A stretch of DNA of 64,000 nt. It comes from Symbiodinium microadriaticum. Taxonomy: Eukaryota > Sar > Dinophyceae > Suessiales > Symbiodiniaceae. Location of the stretch: the NCBI GenBank assembly GCA_001939145.1, contig LSRX01001157.1, positions 78,984 to 142,983 on the forward strand, given 5' to 3'. Below, one piece after another: positions 53,595-64,000 of this stretch. The position numbers and the translations under genes are program-made. The notes under the pieces are model-generated. The model saw only the letters and a list, made by a program, of their open reading frames with translations, was not told where the DNA came from and did not search any database. Numbering within the stretch: the first letter of the stretch is position 1; each line of letters begins with the position of its first letter.

Positions 53595-56264
53595 ATGAAG
53601 CCATACCTGCTTGCCATCGCGGCCGCGCCGCTTTTCGGCACGCTTGTTGGTGCCCTCTTCATGCCTGAGGAGGCCGCCCAGCAAACACGGGTGTCTGGGT
53701 TCTTGTTAAGGAACTCAGTTTCAGTAAGCCACAAGATGGAAAGCCTACCATGTGCCAGAGATTCCATTTTTCGTAGCTCCTCTCGACAAGAGCCCAGGTG
53801 TACATGTCCACGGCCACCAGCAACATCTGGGGCACAAACACCGAAGCCGTTCAAGGAGCCTTAGCCCTGCTGGCCAACACGATGGCCAGGTTCCAGGAGG
53901 TTGCGGTTTGCAGAAAATCGGGGGGGCTCATGGAGGTGTTCTACTGTAGGATATCGGATAGGGGATCTGGGGATTATCCCGGTTCTAAGAGGCTCCTGAT
54001 TTTCTGAAACCGTAGGTGGTCATCTACGTCAGCCCCGGGGACGTGGCCTTCATGCGGACTCAGCTGGACACTGCGGTGCAGATCGTCGAATTTCAAGTGG
54101 ACGATCTATGGATGCGGGACACGAGCTGCATCTTTGCATATAGCAGTTGCAACAACTACACGGACTGCGTTGGCACATATGGCCAGCCGGTGAATCATTC
54201 GTGGCCCTCTGCCCCTTTATCCTGCGTGGACTTTAACTTTAACGGCTGGGGAAACAAGCAAGCCCACGCGAATGATGCCAAGGTGGCCGCACATGTGGCC
54301 AGTTTCTCGGGAACAACGTATGTGAATTCTAGCTTAGTTATGGAGGGTGGTTCGGTGGAGGTGGACGGCGAAGGAACTGCCATCATCACGCGGAGCTCTG
54401 TCATCAACCCGAACCGCAATCCAGGTTGGACAGAGGCTGATGTTGAGAATGAGCTCTACACCACGTTGGGCATCGAGAAGGTGATATGGACAGACGGGAT
54501 CATCGGAAGGGATATCACAGATGCCCACATCGACTTCTATGCGCGTTTCACATCCCCGGGGGTGGTGGTGGCTGCCCGCGAGAACGACGAGACCATCTAT
54601 GACTACAATGTGACCCGGCAGGTGATTGCTGACTTGCAGGCTGCCACGGATGCACGCGGGCGTCAGCTCACCGTCCACATCCTGGACAATCCAGAAACTC
54701 TGCTTTGTAAGTGGCTGTGTGAGGGGGACGAGTTTTACATGTCTCAAAGGGTCCCGTGATCCAACTGTTCCAAGCTGTACACCCCAGAACATGCCTACAC
54801 CACCAACATGCCGTACCACAAAACCACAAACAACTTAAACCCAAAAACCTTTAAGCCGCCTGTCGAGTTTTTGTAGTGTACACTGTACTGTCACAGGCAA
54901 GCCCACAACCTCACAAACCCTAAACCCTTAAGCCTATCCTGAACTCCCCAAAAGTGCTATAAGACCTAGCAGCCGACCGGAAACCCCTCACACCCAAAAC
55001 CGTAAACCCCTAAACTCTGAAACCCTGAACCCGAAGCCCCGCAACAGTAACCCGGATGTCACATCCGAGTCCACGCTTCGCCCCGAGTGGAGCTCCGGGA
55101 TCGCGGGCTATGCGGCCTCCTACATCAACTACTACGCGGCCTGCTGGGAGTTTGGGGTTTGGGTCTTTTAGAGGGGGTTGTTCGGGTAGAGGCATTGGGT
55201 TTGGGGAGCAGGCTTCAAGAAGTTCACGAGGGCCTACAGTAGGATGGGGGATTTCATGCCTGGCAGAGCCAGTGGAGTTGAGCAGCAGAGTCCTCAACAT
55301 CTTGCTTTGCTTTATTTCGGAAAGCACGGGGATGGCTTCTCAGTGTAATTTGTGGTCGCTGCAGCAAGCGCAGCAATTTTCGTCCTCGACAGCGACAGCT
55401 GTCTTGGAGGATCCTAGAGGCTGACGTGTCCCACCGCGAATATCATGGTGAATGATGCCGGTGATGATGCAAATGCCGTCTGCAGATCGTGCTTCGAGTG
55501 GTGCAGCGTTGCTTCCGGTTCAGAGGGGCAGTGTTTCAGCTGTTTGCTGCATTCATCGGTGCTGCAATGGTATTTTGGAGGGTATGATATGCACGGACAG
55601 AAATGATGACGCACTGTTCTTTCCCCTTCCACGGCCGTTGCCCCAGCACCAGCACGTCGTTGAGGGTAGCGCATCCTCTTCCTCATCTTCATCCTCCTCC
55701 TCCGCCTCCTCCTTCTCAGCATCATCATCGACATCATCAGCATCTCGCTGTCACCGTCCTGGTGCCGGACAGTATAATTCTTCGGCCAGAACAAGGTCCT
55801 TGCCAGAATGGTGCGGAAAAGGTGACGGTGATGATGAGGATGATGATAGCGTTAGGGGGAGGACGACGACGAGGACGAGGATGGGACATGGACGAAGCAC
55901 TTCGGGACATCCAAGGTTTAGCTTTTCAGTTTGCTGATGTTCTCAGGTGGCAAATGGCGTGGTGGTGGCACAGAACTTTGGAGACAGCGTGACAGACGCG
56001 GCCGCCACGTCCAAGCTGCGTGAGCTCTACCCCGGCAGGACCGTAGAGAGCCTGAACGTGGACCCCATCGCTTTCGGTGGTGGTGGGATCCATTGCTCCA
56101 CCCAGCAGCAACCCGTCGGCATCACATCACCCACGTCTACCACCACGGTCACCACGAGCCTCCAGGATGGTTCTGTTCCAAACAAGACAGAGCGGGCCAC
56201 CAACCTTGCAATTGTCTCAATGATTTTCGGGCTGCTTTTGCAGCCGCATTTCCTGACGGTCTGA
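53595..56264 (+). CDS. Agmatine deiminase/PAD-family protein, copy A (five or more exons)
   Basis: Exons: 53595-53690, 53798-53899, 54016 to about 54695, about 55038-55138, and 55947-56264. The start has a hydrophobic leader (MKPYLLAIAAAPLFGTLVGA), probably a signal peptide. Family motifs are VDDLWMRDT, MEGGSVEVDG, DAHIDFY (His codon 54536-54538) and GGGGIHCSTQQQP (Cys codon 56094-56096), the catalytic Asp, His and Cys of guanidine-modifying enzymes. The reaction would be hydrolysis of a guanidino group (agmatine or peptidyl-arginine); which substrate cannot be told. The Ser/Thr-rich tail ends in a hydrophobic segment (LAIVSMIFGLLL), suggesting a membrane or GPI anchor. Copy B lies 338 bp downstream. 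Confidence 0.8.
53691..53797 (+). mobile_element. Introner-like intron 1 of deiminase copy A
   Basis: 107 bp, phase 0, GT...AG, absent from copy B at the same codon boundary. The inserted part (53695-53797) has terminal inverted repeats: CTGGGTTCTTGTT at the left and GACAAGAGCCCAG at the right, matching at 11 of 13 positions. GTGT flanks it on both sides (53691-53694, 53798-53801) and occurs once in copy B. Confidence 0.75.
53900..54015 (+). mobile_element. Introner-like intron 2 of deiminase copy A
   Basis: 116 bp, phase 0, GT...AG, absent from copy B. The left end TTGCGGTTTGCAGAAAATC (53901-53919) is inverted at the right end GATTTTCTGAAACCGTAG (53998-54015), with one indel and two terminal mismatches. 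A target duplication is less clear than for intron 1 (GTTG against GTGG). Confidence 0.68.
54700..55037 (+). repeat. Intron of deiminase A containing telomere-like repeats
   Basis: The exon sequence shared with copy B ends at AATCCAGA (about 54693). The intron then contains CCCTAAA-like sequence over about 54825-55037 (AAACCCTAAACCCTTAAG, CCGTAAACCCCTAAAC). The next exon fragment begins around GATGTCACATCC at 55053-55064. Confidence 0.6.
55139..55946 (+). other. Last intron of deiminase A
   Basis: Begins after TACTACGCG with GC and ends TTCTCAG before GTGGCAAAT. It contains a Ser-like TCC/TCA/TCT trinucleotide stretch (about 55670-55745) and GAGGATGAT-type repeats (about 55828-55885). Ser-rich open frames here are repeat artefacts. 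Confidence 0.55.
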
Positions 56265-56601
56265 GCTAGAGGTTGTGGTTCCTGCAAAAATAGCGGAACC
56301 ATGCCAACGGCACTCTGGCAACACGTGTAACTTATGTAGGTTCAACCGTGAAGCGCGTGTAAAGGGAGGCAAGCGGGTGCTCTGTATGACAGTTTTAGCT
56401 ATTATCGGATGTTCTTCAATGTGAAGCAAGTCTCAGCTGTGCACCTTGATCGTGTTCAAGAGACCAAAGAATCCTTGTATGCAGCAGAGGAGGAATCCAC
56501 AACCACGGTCAGCAGTATTGGACCCGATGGGCAGACATCACAGGTAAGATGTCTTGGGAACATCTGCTCTCTCAGACGAGCCCTCCGAAGAGTGCAGCGC
56601 C

Positions 56602-59298
56602 ATGAAACCATACCAGTGCGCCCTCGCCACAGCCTCACTTTTCGGAACCTTCGTTGGTGCCCTCTTCATGCCTGAGGAGGCCGCCCAGCAAACACGGGTG
56701 TACATGTCCACGGCGACCAGCAATATCTGGGGCAGTGATGCGGCCTCCGCCCAACGGTCTCTGGCACTCTTGGCCAACACGATGGCCAAGTACCAACCTG
56801 TGGTCATCTACGTCAGCCCCGGGGACGTGGCCTTCATGCGGACTCAGCTGGACACTGCGGTGCAGATCGTCGAATTTCAGGTTGACGATCTGTGGATGCG
56901 GGACACGAGCTGCATCTTTGCATACAGCAACTGCAGTGACTACACGGACTGCATTGAAAAGTACGGGCAGCCGGTGAACCATGCATGGCCATCTGCTCCT
57001 TTGTCTTGTGTAGACTTCAACTTCAACGGATGGGGAAACAAGCAAGCCCACGCGAACGATGCCAAGGTAGCTGCCAATGTAGCGAGCTTTTCGGGAGCAA
57101 CGTATGTGAGATCTAGCTTGGTGATGGAGGGTGGTTCGGTAGAGGTGGACGGCGAGGGAACTGCCATCATTACTCGGAGCTCTGTCATCAATCCCAATCG
57201 CAATCCAGGTTGGACTGAGACTGATATTGAAGACGAACTCTATACCACATTGGGTATCGAAAAGGTGATTTGGACAGATGGGATTCTGGGCATGGATATC
57301 ACGGACGCCCACATCGACTTCTATGCGCGTTTCACGTCACCGGGGGTGGTGGTGGCTGCCCGCGAGAACGATCACACCCTCTACGATTACACTGTGACCC
57401 GCCAAGTGATTGCTGACTTGCAGGCTGCCACGGATGCACGCGGGCGTCAGCTCACCGTCCACATCCTGGACAATCCAGACTCTCAGTTTCCTCAGCAATT
57501 CCATCTCAGTTCGGGATAGGAAACCATAATAAGCCCTTAAAACACAGCACAGTTCTAGCCAAGCAGTCGCCCAATGAGCTTGCAGCTGGACTGCTTGGGC
57601 TACGGGGTGTCTAGCGGATAGAGCCCTAGGCGGCCCTAGGAAGGTGAAACGTTGTTCCGCCGCAGAGCAGTTGTCTGCCTCGAGGGTTCGGGCTAAACCC
57701 AAACCCTAAACCCCACGAGGCTGTAGGCACTAGATCCCCCAAAATGTCTTCAAACTTCAGCATCGCCCAGGAATCACCGGAACCGACCTCCAAACGCCTA
57801 GCCTTCAACCCTGAAGCCCTGAAAGCAGACCCCTTCTAGAGCCTTCAGAGCATCCTCTTCGAGTATATAAGTCTCTAGAGGCAGTATTGTACCCGTTTAG
57901 AAGCCCTCGCAGCGCTTCCGGAAGCTCTTCATTTTTGGAACCTGCACCCTCAAACAGTGCCTTTATTCAACCCTGGACGCAGAAACCCAATTACCCTAAA
58001 CCCTAAACCCTAAACCCCAACCCCCAAACCCTAAAGCTTCAAGCTCAGGAGGTGGTCCGTCCCGAATGGAGCTCAGGAGCTTCTGCAGCGACCTTCGCAG
58101 CGGCTTCGCTAACTTCTTCGGCCTAGGCGGGGTTTAGGGCCTTGGGGCTGAGAGTTTAGGGGTTCAGGGTCTAGGGACACGGGACTACGGTTTGAAGTCC
58201 AGGGCTTCGGATGGGTGAACTTCGATGAGATATTTAGAGATTAACTTGCTTTCTTTCGCGGGGTTGATGATGCAGGGCTTTCGGGATTTCGGGAGGCTTT
58301 TCGGAAATTCGGATCTGTGAGCAAGACCATGACAAGCAATGCGAAGTTCGGGTTTGCAATGCGATCCGATAGATTCAGCTGCAGTGGTGTAGTAGGACTC
58401 TTTGGACATAGTCATCCAATTCAGGAATTAGGGCTTCGAACAAGATGCTTGGTTAAGCCAAAAACCAAAACCTGAAACCGAAGATCTAAACTCCAAACCC
58501 GAAGCTCAAACCTGATTCACAAAGCCCTGATACTAAGCATCGTGAACTTTACATCCTAGGCTTACAGCTCTGAGCCGTCAATCTTTCTTGGCGTTTGAGC
58601 TGGACAGCTCAGGCTTCCTACATCAACTACTACGCGGCCCTGCTGCACCGGTTTATGGCTTTGGGGTTGGGGCTTTGGGTCTTCGGGGTCTTCCGGGCCT
58701 GTGGTTTCGGGGTTTGGGCTTGGGCCTGTGGTGTTGGATTTAAGAGCATTGGGTTTGGGATTCGAACAGCTGCTATTTTTCGTGCTGCAATGATTACATG
58801 AAGTACATGTATTCGTGTTTTGTCGTACCTTTCAAGAATCTTGACGCATCCATTTTGCCGAATGCTACCGACCGGTGTGGTCTGCCAAAGCCGCCATAGC
58901 CCGATGATATCTAGAGAGTTGCATGTGTAATCGGACAATCTCACGCCTGATGTGGGGCTCTTCAGGCTTATCCCTGTCCTCAGGTGGGCAATGGAGTGGT
59001 GGTGGCGCAGAACTTTGGAGACAGCGTCACGGACGCCGCGGCTGTATCGAAGCTGCGGGAGCTCTACCCCGGGAGGACAGTGGAGAGCCTGAACATGGAC
59101 CCCATCGCTGGTGGGGGTGGAGGGATCCACTGTGCCACGCAACAGCAGCCTGTAGGGACCACCTCACGGACACCCGAGACCAGCAACACAAGCAGCAGCG
59201 GGAGGATGACGGTCTCCAGCTCTCTTTTTCGGTCCTTTCTTGCTTCATGGTTCCTGTATCTGTGGCCGCGCAATGTCGCTAGCTACAGGGGCTTCTGA
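56602..59298 (+). CDS. Agmatine deiminase/PAD-family protein, copy B
   Basis: The first exon is continuous from the ATG at 56602 to about 57480, covering what copy A splits into three exons. It contains the leader (MKPYQCALATASLFGTFVGA), D95-D96 in VDDLWMRDT, MEGGSVEVDG, and H237 in DAHIDFY. Small exons follow: RPEWSSGA at about 58056-58078 and SYINYYA at about 58616-58640. These two are one exon in copy A. The last exon, 58984-59298, has NGVVVAQNFGDSVTDAA and GGGGIHCATQQQP with the catalytic Cys at 59131-59133, then a Ser/Thr linker and a hydrophobic tail. All catalytic residues are present. Without the downstream exons, the first frame would run to a stop at 57517-57519, lacking Cys. Confidence 0.78.
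57690..58030 (+). repeat. Intronic telomere-like patches in deiminase B
   Basis: CCCTAAACCC-type sequence at 57698-57716 and 57990-58036 (three CCCTAAA units in a row near 57995-58018), inside the intron following the long first exon. Confidence 0.75.
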
Positions 59299-59440
59299 AA
59301 TTGCTGAACCTTCGCGGCTACCAGATGCAAAGCATGACTTTCAATGGTCTGCTGTTCTGAGCTCTCTTGAGTTTTTCGTGCAGTGCCTGTTTGGATGCCA
59401 ACAGCAGTGGGTCAAGGGTTGAACCAACTCTGAAAATAAT

Positions 59441-59540
59441 GTAGGGGCCTTGATGATTAGAATAGGGTTTTGGGGGTTCCTTATGATAGTTATAGTATAA
59501 TATACCCCAAACCCTATTCTAATTATTAAGGCTCCTATAC
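59441..59540. mobile_element. Foldback (MITE-like) element
   Basis: The left arm GGGGCCTTGATGATTAGAAT plus AGGGTTTTGGGG pairs with the right arm CCCCAAACCCTATTCTAATT plus ATTAAGGCTCC. The arms are about 35 bp with a few mismatches and one bulge. The loop is AT-rich (TTATGATAGTTATAGTATAA). No ORF. A non-autonomous DNA transposon relic is likely, or a foldback of unknown origin. Confidence 0.6.
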
Positions 59541-59547
59541 TGCTCTA

Positions 59548-59645
59548 TTCGGGAGCATTTAGGGTTGAGCATTGGCTGTTAGGGTTTTCACGAATTTGTG
59601 TTGGGGTTGAGGTTCAAGCTTTGGGTTTAGTTTGCTTGTTTTAGG
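59548..59645. repeat. 98-bp segment duplicated at 60702-60800
   Basis: ATTCGGGAGCATTTAGGGTT through TTTGCTTGTTTTAGG is repeated nearly identically about 1.15 kb downstream. It contains TTTAGGG-like motifs. Confidence 0.85.
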
Positions 59646-59715
59646 NTTCCTTATGATAGTTATAGTATAATATACCCCAAACCCTATTCTAATTATAAAG
59701 GCCCCTATAGTAATT
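59646..59715. repeat. Right half of a second foldback copy after a single N
   Basis: After an N at 59646 the sequence repeats 59477-59540 almost exactly (TTCCTTATGATAGTTATAGT to AAGGCCCCTATAG). The left arm is missing. The N at the junction suggests a collapsed or joined assembly. Confidence 0.75.
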
Positions 59716-62700
59716 TATGCAGCATCGCGTCAGAGGATGGTAGTTCGGCTTCTTGGCTGTGAAAGTGGAAGGGGTCTGCATTGAGCTTGGAGCTTCACGG
59801 CTTCAGGGTCGGCCGGTAAGGGGGATCTTGACCCTAAACCTTAAACCCCAAACCCTGAAGCCTAAACCTTAAACCTGAAGCCTTATAAACCCTAACCCCT
59901 AAACTCTTAAACCCCTCAACCCTAAAGTCTCTAAACCCCTCAACCTCAGACCCCTCAAAGGCTTCGGTTCGGCTCTGAAGTCTTGGGCCCCAGATTCGGT
60001 TTTGTAACAAAGGGCTGGGCCCCGCTCCCTTGAAGCAAAATGGTCGACCATAGCGTAGGAGTCACGGGGTACTTTAGGGTTTAGGGTTTATAGGGAGTTT
60101 AGGGAGTTTAGGGTTCAGGGTTAGGGGCCGGAGCCTATCCTGGCACTGCGCGATGTTATGATGTTGCATGTCTTCTTTCGGGGCTAGCACAGGATCTTAA
60201 GCAGTCTATTTTATGCTACATCGTCTGGTAGGTGCACGAAGGCATCTGTTGTTGCATTTATCGCGAGCTATAGTATGGCACGACAAGCCCTACGTCCCTA
60301 CTTACACCCTGCGCCCTAAACCCTAAATAAAATTTTACAACCCCTGCCAAACCCCAACCCCACAGTTTTGACTGCACCTATGACACTCTTCTCCCGCCGC
60401 CATCTTGGATCGCTTGAGCGTCCCTTGCCGCCATCGGCGCTTGAGATGTCCGCACCCCAGGGTTCACAAAGCCACGCAGCCACCCCGAACCCTGAACCTG
60501 AACTTCCAAACCCATGCAACCCACGGACACCCAAGCCTTCAAAGCCCCAAGCCCTGAAATCCCGCAAGCCTTTTGCCCCAAAAGGGCTTAGATGCTTTCA
60601 AGTTCAAGGACCGAACCCGACCACCAGGCCCTCCGAAGAGTCTCTCGCATAGAAAGGATGAGGTGTGGTCTAAGCGGTGGTCCCGCTGAAGAGTAGGATG
60701 GATTCGGGAGCATTTAGGGTTGAGCATTGGCTGTTAGGGTTTTCACGAATTTGTGTTGGGGTTGAGGTTCAAGCTTTGGGTTTAGTTTGCTTGTTTTAGG
60801 GGTTTAGGGGTTTAAAGGTTTCAGGTGGGGGGGGGGGGGTTGGAATGGTGTCCAGAACATTTCGAGTTTCTGCATGTGAGGCCTTCCCTTTAAAGAGCAC
60901 CCTTGTGCTTTCTTGGTAATCTCTGGAACTCGAAAGGGTGGGGAGTTGCAGTGCTTGTGCTGCAAGTTTGGGAGCTGTTGTGCTATTGAGTCCTCCATCG
61001 TGCGATGCAGTTAGGGCTACAGGATGCACCGGGCAGTTCTAAACAAGCTCCGTTCGGAGCTCGAGGCCCTGATCCGGGAAAGAAGCCCTGAATTGTCTTA
61101 ACTCCACAAATTCATGCCCCAATTTCCTGAAAGCCAGACCCTTCAAAAAGAGGATGATTGAACTTTGAACTAGACCCTCAGCCCTGGAGCCTCAGCCCTG
61201 GACGCCAAGGGGACACCATGGGAGACCGGGGGGGCAAGGCCCCGCAGATGTTTTCGTCCAGCTGGGATACTGGAAACGACAACACCCAAACGACTTTGGT
61301 TTCAGGGACTGCAGGTTTCCGGCTTCAGCGACCCTAGACCCTGAAATTATAGGGTTTGGGATTTAGGCACTTCAGGGTTTAGGAGTCCGCCGCGGGGCTG
61401 CCGTCTGCTTCAGACATGGCTCTCTTGTGAATGATGAAGGCGGAGAAGAGCAAGATGATTTCGATAATCGTCTTGCCATGATGGGCGTGGGACAGTGATG
61501 GAACTATCATGACGAAGGTGCTAAGGTAATGATAATGACCAGACAGTGAACACGACAATGCCAGCCGTGCCAATTGAGTGACGATGATGCAAGCGCGAAC
61601 CTGATATTGAGTACACCCTGGCAGCCCTAACTAAACCCTCTCCTGTGTCTACCCGAAATCCGAAGCCCTGAACCCAGCGTCCTAACCCACAACGATGGGA
61701 CAGGGCTTGGGATGGCTGGCCCGAACTTGCGATTTGGAGTGTTGTTTCACTCACAGTCTTTACATGTCAATGTGACATTTTGCTGGAGCTGCAGGGCGTT
61801 TATAAGAAAAAGGGAGCTTAGGAAGCTCATGACAAACTTAAATCAAGGACAGCATCTTCAACGCACTCCCTCAGATCAAGGACCCCCAACTTCATGTCAT
61901 ATTTTATTCTCTACACCACGATACTAGATACAGTGATGTCGTGTATCCTGTTTCTGAAGTACAAATTCCATGATGTAATATAAATAATAAATACATAAAT
62001 ACATATATATATATATATATTGTAAGATGCCCACCTGTGGTACAGGCGAACGGCAAATCCAGGAGAGGCCGGCAAAGCGGGGCTCCAGATCACTTCGAGC
62101 CCGAAACCGAAAGCCCAGGTTTTGAACCCTAAACCCGGAACCTGCCTAAACCCTAAGCTATGCCCTGAATCCTGGGTACAGGGTTTAAGGGCTTTAGATG
62201 AAGACTTGGGGGTGAAGGCTTCAGCCGGTCGGAAACATCTCCCTAGCAACCGAATCCCGAGGATGGGCCCCGAGGTCTTAGTTGGGTTCAAACAAAGCTT
62301 CGCGTGAGAGATCCGAGCAGAGCAGCGCCCTCCCCCCCTCCCCTCTGACACTCCTCCCTCGCTGCTGGGCTTGTCTCTTCCTCCTCGGAATCCCGGAGTA
62401 GTTGCACTTCTTCATTCCCCTAAGAAAAGCCGGAGCTGACAGTAGATATGACCCTTCAGAAAGGGATGTATGCCAATTTGTGGATACCTATGCTCCATTC
62501 CCATTCCCCATTCAGCACCTCTGGCTTGTGACTCTTTGCTCGATACAGCCAAGCAAAGCAGGCCGAAGTCCGTGGCCCAAAGCCGTATCAGAACTGACTC
62601 ATTCCCTAAACCTGTGTCCTGTCAGTCCTCCTATACTCCTACATCATAATACCTGCAACAGATTGCTAGTGCTCGGCAGCCCAACATTTCCAAAATTGGG

Positions 62701-62720
62701 CGGCTCGGGTTCGGCAAGGA
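59716..62720. repeat. Intergenic DNA with telomere-like patches, no recognised gene
   Basis: CCCTAAA-like tracts at 59830-59955 and TTTAGGG-like tracts at 60072-60125, 60710-60815 and 61345-61385, in alternating orientation. A G13 run lies at 60827-60839 and (AT)n at 62001-62020. A minus-strand frame near 61379-61573 has a hydrophobic helix (KTIIEIILLFSAFIIHKRAM) but no family match. Confidence 0.55.
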
Positions 62721-62778
62721 CATGTTTTTCTTTGCAAAGGGCTTCCCCCTCCTGCCTTTATCTGGGTTTCCGGTGCAG

Positions 62779-62943
62779 GTCAGCAAGGTGGCCGTGACAA
62801 CGGTGAATGGCGTGGCCACAGCAGCACAGGCGAGCTGCGAAATCCGTGCAAACCGCAAGTCACACAGTGGGATCCAGAAGACCACCTCAAACCTAGACAT
62901 CTTCGAGTCAGTGGTTTCCGAGGGGCCTCTCATTCCCTCCTAA
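62779..62943 (+). CDS. Unrecognised possible exon
   Basis: After a pyrimidine-rich stretch and GGTGCAG (acceptor) the frame reads VSKVAVTTVNGVATAAQASC then EIRANRKSHSGIQKTTSNLD and IFESVVSEGPLIPS to a stop at 62941-62943. Composition looks protein-like and the placement after AG resembles the other exons in the window. No family is recognised and no partner exon found. Confidence 0.28.
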   Translation, partial: VSKVAVTTVNGVATAAQASCEIRANRKSHSGIQKTTSNLDIFESVVSEGPLIPS

Positions 62944-64000
62944 AAAGTTGCTTGTGTCTTGCACAGCTTTTTCTGGCTTGTGAAAACCGGGAAGATCCTG
63001 TACCTGCAAAGTAGACACATACACAGACAAAGAAACTAATAAACAAACAAGCAAGCACACAAATAAGCAAGCAACGCACCATCAGCACACCTCAGCCCTA
63101 ATCAAACTCCAAGTGAAATCCTAATGTAGGAACCTGAAGAAGGAAGCCTGGCTTCAAAATCCCCAGACTCCTGCATGGGTCCTTGAGATGCTTTTCTGGA
63201 AAGGTGCAGGCTGGAAGAAGCCATGGCCAAAAGAGCGAGAAAGCCATGGTGCGGCGTATTCCTTGTGGAGGGCAAAAGGGATGGCCTTTGGGGGGGAACG
63301 TTTAGGACTTGCAGTTTCGGGCTTGGGGTTTCGGGAACTCTCGGTGGGGCGGACCTTTCAGGGGGTGTTTCATGCGCCGGATGTCGCCAATTTACGGTAG
63401 CTCAGGTTCGGCGCGTGAGGGCCTGTGTGCAAAGGAATTTAACGGGTTGGGTAATTCAGGTTGATTGAGTGCCCCGTCTCAGTTTAGGCTTCGCAACTAG
63501 TTGTTCTGGGTTTAGGATTCCAACAGAGTTTCTTCGATAGGTGGTTGCGTGCTGTTCACCGGTTCGAGCTCTTTAGTTGTGCGAAACCACGAAGCACTTT
63601 GCAAGTGTCTGATTGCTGATGCAACTTGGTGGGGTCGCTTACAGTGGAGTGCCTTGAGTTGGTGTCCGCAACGAGCTTGCCATCGGAACCGGCACCATGC
63701 GCTTGTAGGCTCGCTTGGACACCGGACGTGGCTTGTCCGTGAAGCCGTAGGTCCTCTGATAAGAAGCAGGGTTGAGGCAGCTGGGGGTTAAGATAAGTTG
63801 GGGGACACAGCCAGTTTGTGATCCTAACCGGGGTGATAGTGACAATGGCAGGGTGTAAAGACCAGGAAGGACAGGACGGTCAATGCAAAGGCAACTACGC
63901 CGCCTCTGTGCACAACACTTGGCAGGGTGTGCAAAGCGCTCGGATTTTTGGGCTTCAGACCTAAAATATACCTATTACACACAGATATATATATATATAT
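62944..64000. other. No recognised gene
   Basis: AAACAAGCAAGCA-type low-complexity sequence at 63020-63080 and (AT)n at the very end. Short frames near 63188-63468 and 63549-63791 have no motif. Confidence 0.4.

Noticed and set aside
55414-55992. Ser-rich, Pro/His-rich and Arg/Met-rich frames
   Set aside because: They lie in the last intron of deiminase A over trinucleotide repeats. The real coding frame begins at 55947.
57481-57519. Stop at 57517-57519 as the true end of deiminase B
   Set aside because: The catalytic Cys motif and the rest of the fold are encoded by downstream exons; a protein ending here would be inactive.
1-64000. tRNA, rRNA, SL-RNA genes, CRISPR arrays and bacterial-type promoters or terminators
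   Set aside because: No cloverleaf, rRNA core or spaced direct-repeat array could be supported by eye. The dinoSL at 12087 lacks an SL-RNA gene context and begins an ORF-bearing retroelement.

Overview
The window looks like nuclear DNA of a dinoflagellate. The strongest evidence is an exact copy of the 22-nt dinoflagellate spliced-leader (dinoSL) sequence at 12087-12108, followed by three 15-nt truncated SL copies. Supporting signs are scattered TTTAGGG/CCCTAAA telomere-like tracts, introns that appear to use GA-type donors, gene fragments spread over kilobases with large introns, and retroelement families of a type I associate with dinoflagellates. A Suessiales origin (Symbiodiniaceae or Polarella-like) is an inference, not something the sequence proves. 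There are no operons, CRISPR arrays or recognisable RNA genes.

Layout. 1-3951 (minus strand) is a decayed LTR-type retroelement: gag, zinc knuckle, retropepsin-like region, a SAP/ExoX-C-like segment, and a frame with an HxD motif that looks like a 2-oxoglutarate/Fe oxygenase-like domain. 4385-4930 is degenerate telomere-like repeat. 5072-9030 holds fragments of a secreted or surface protein: two tandem Kelch exons, a Ser/Thr mucin-like stretch interrupted by an assembly gap, then short Cys-rich exons. 12087-17886 is an apparently intact, full-length non-LTR retrotransposon with two ORFs, stacked spliced-leader relics, a short poly(A) tail and a target-site duplication. 18128-18460 is a piece of an ankyrin-repeat gene. 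20463-22154 encodes a DRE-TIM metallolyase-like enzyme. 23464-27430 is a diverged repeat array with a period near 1.4 kb. 30060-32880 is a tandem array with an 896-bp period. 33-47 kb is mostly unrecognised sequence. 47188-47856 is a lipocalin-like secreted protein. 48869-52451 is a multi-exon membrane protein ending in a PAS-like domain, with a microsatellite-rich intron. 53595-59298 holds two tandem agmatine deiminase/PAD-type paralogues. 59441-64000 holds a foldback element, duplicated segments and telomere-like tracts.

Two observations stand out. First, the retrotransposon carries four stacked SL sequences, which implies repeated cycles of SL trans-splicing and reverse transcription. Second, the two deiminase paralogues differ by two short phase-0 introns present in copy A and absent from copy B. 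Both introns have terminal inverted repeats and one has a clear GTGT target duplication, which is the signature of introner transposons. The uninterrupted paralogue serves as the empty site.
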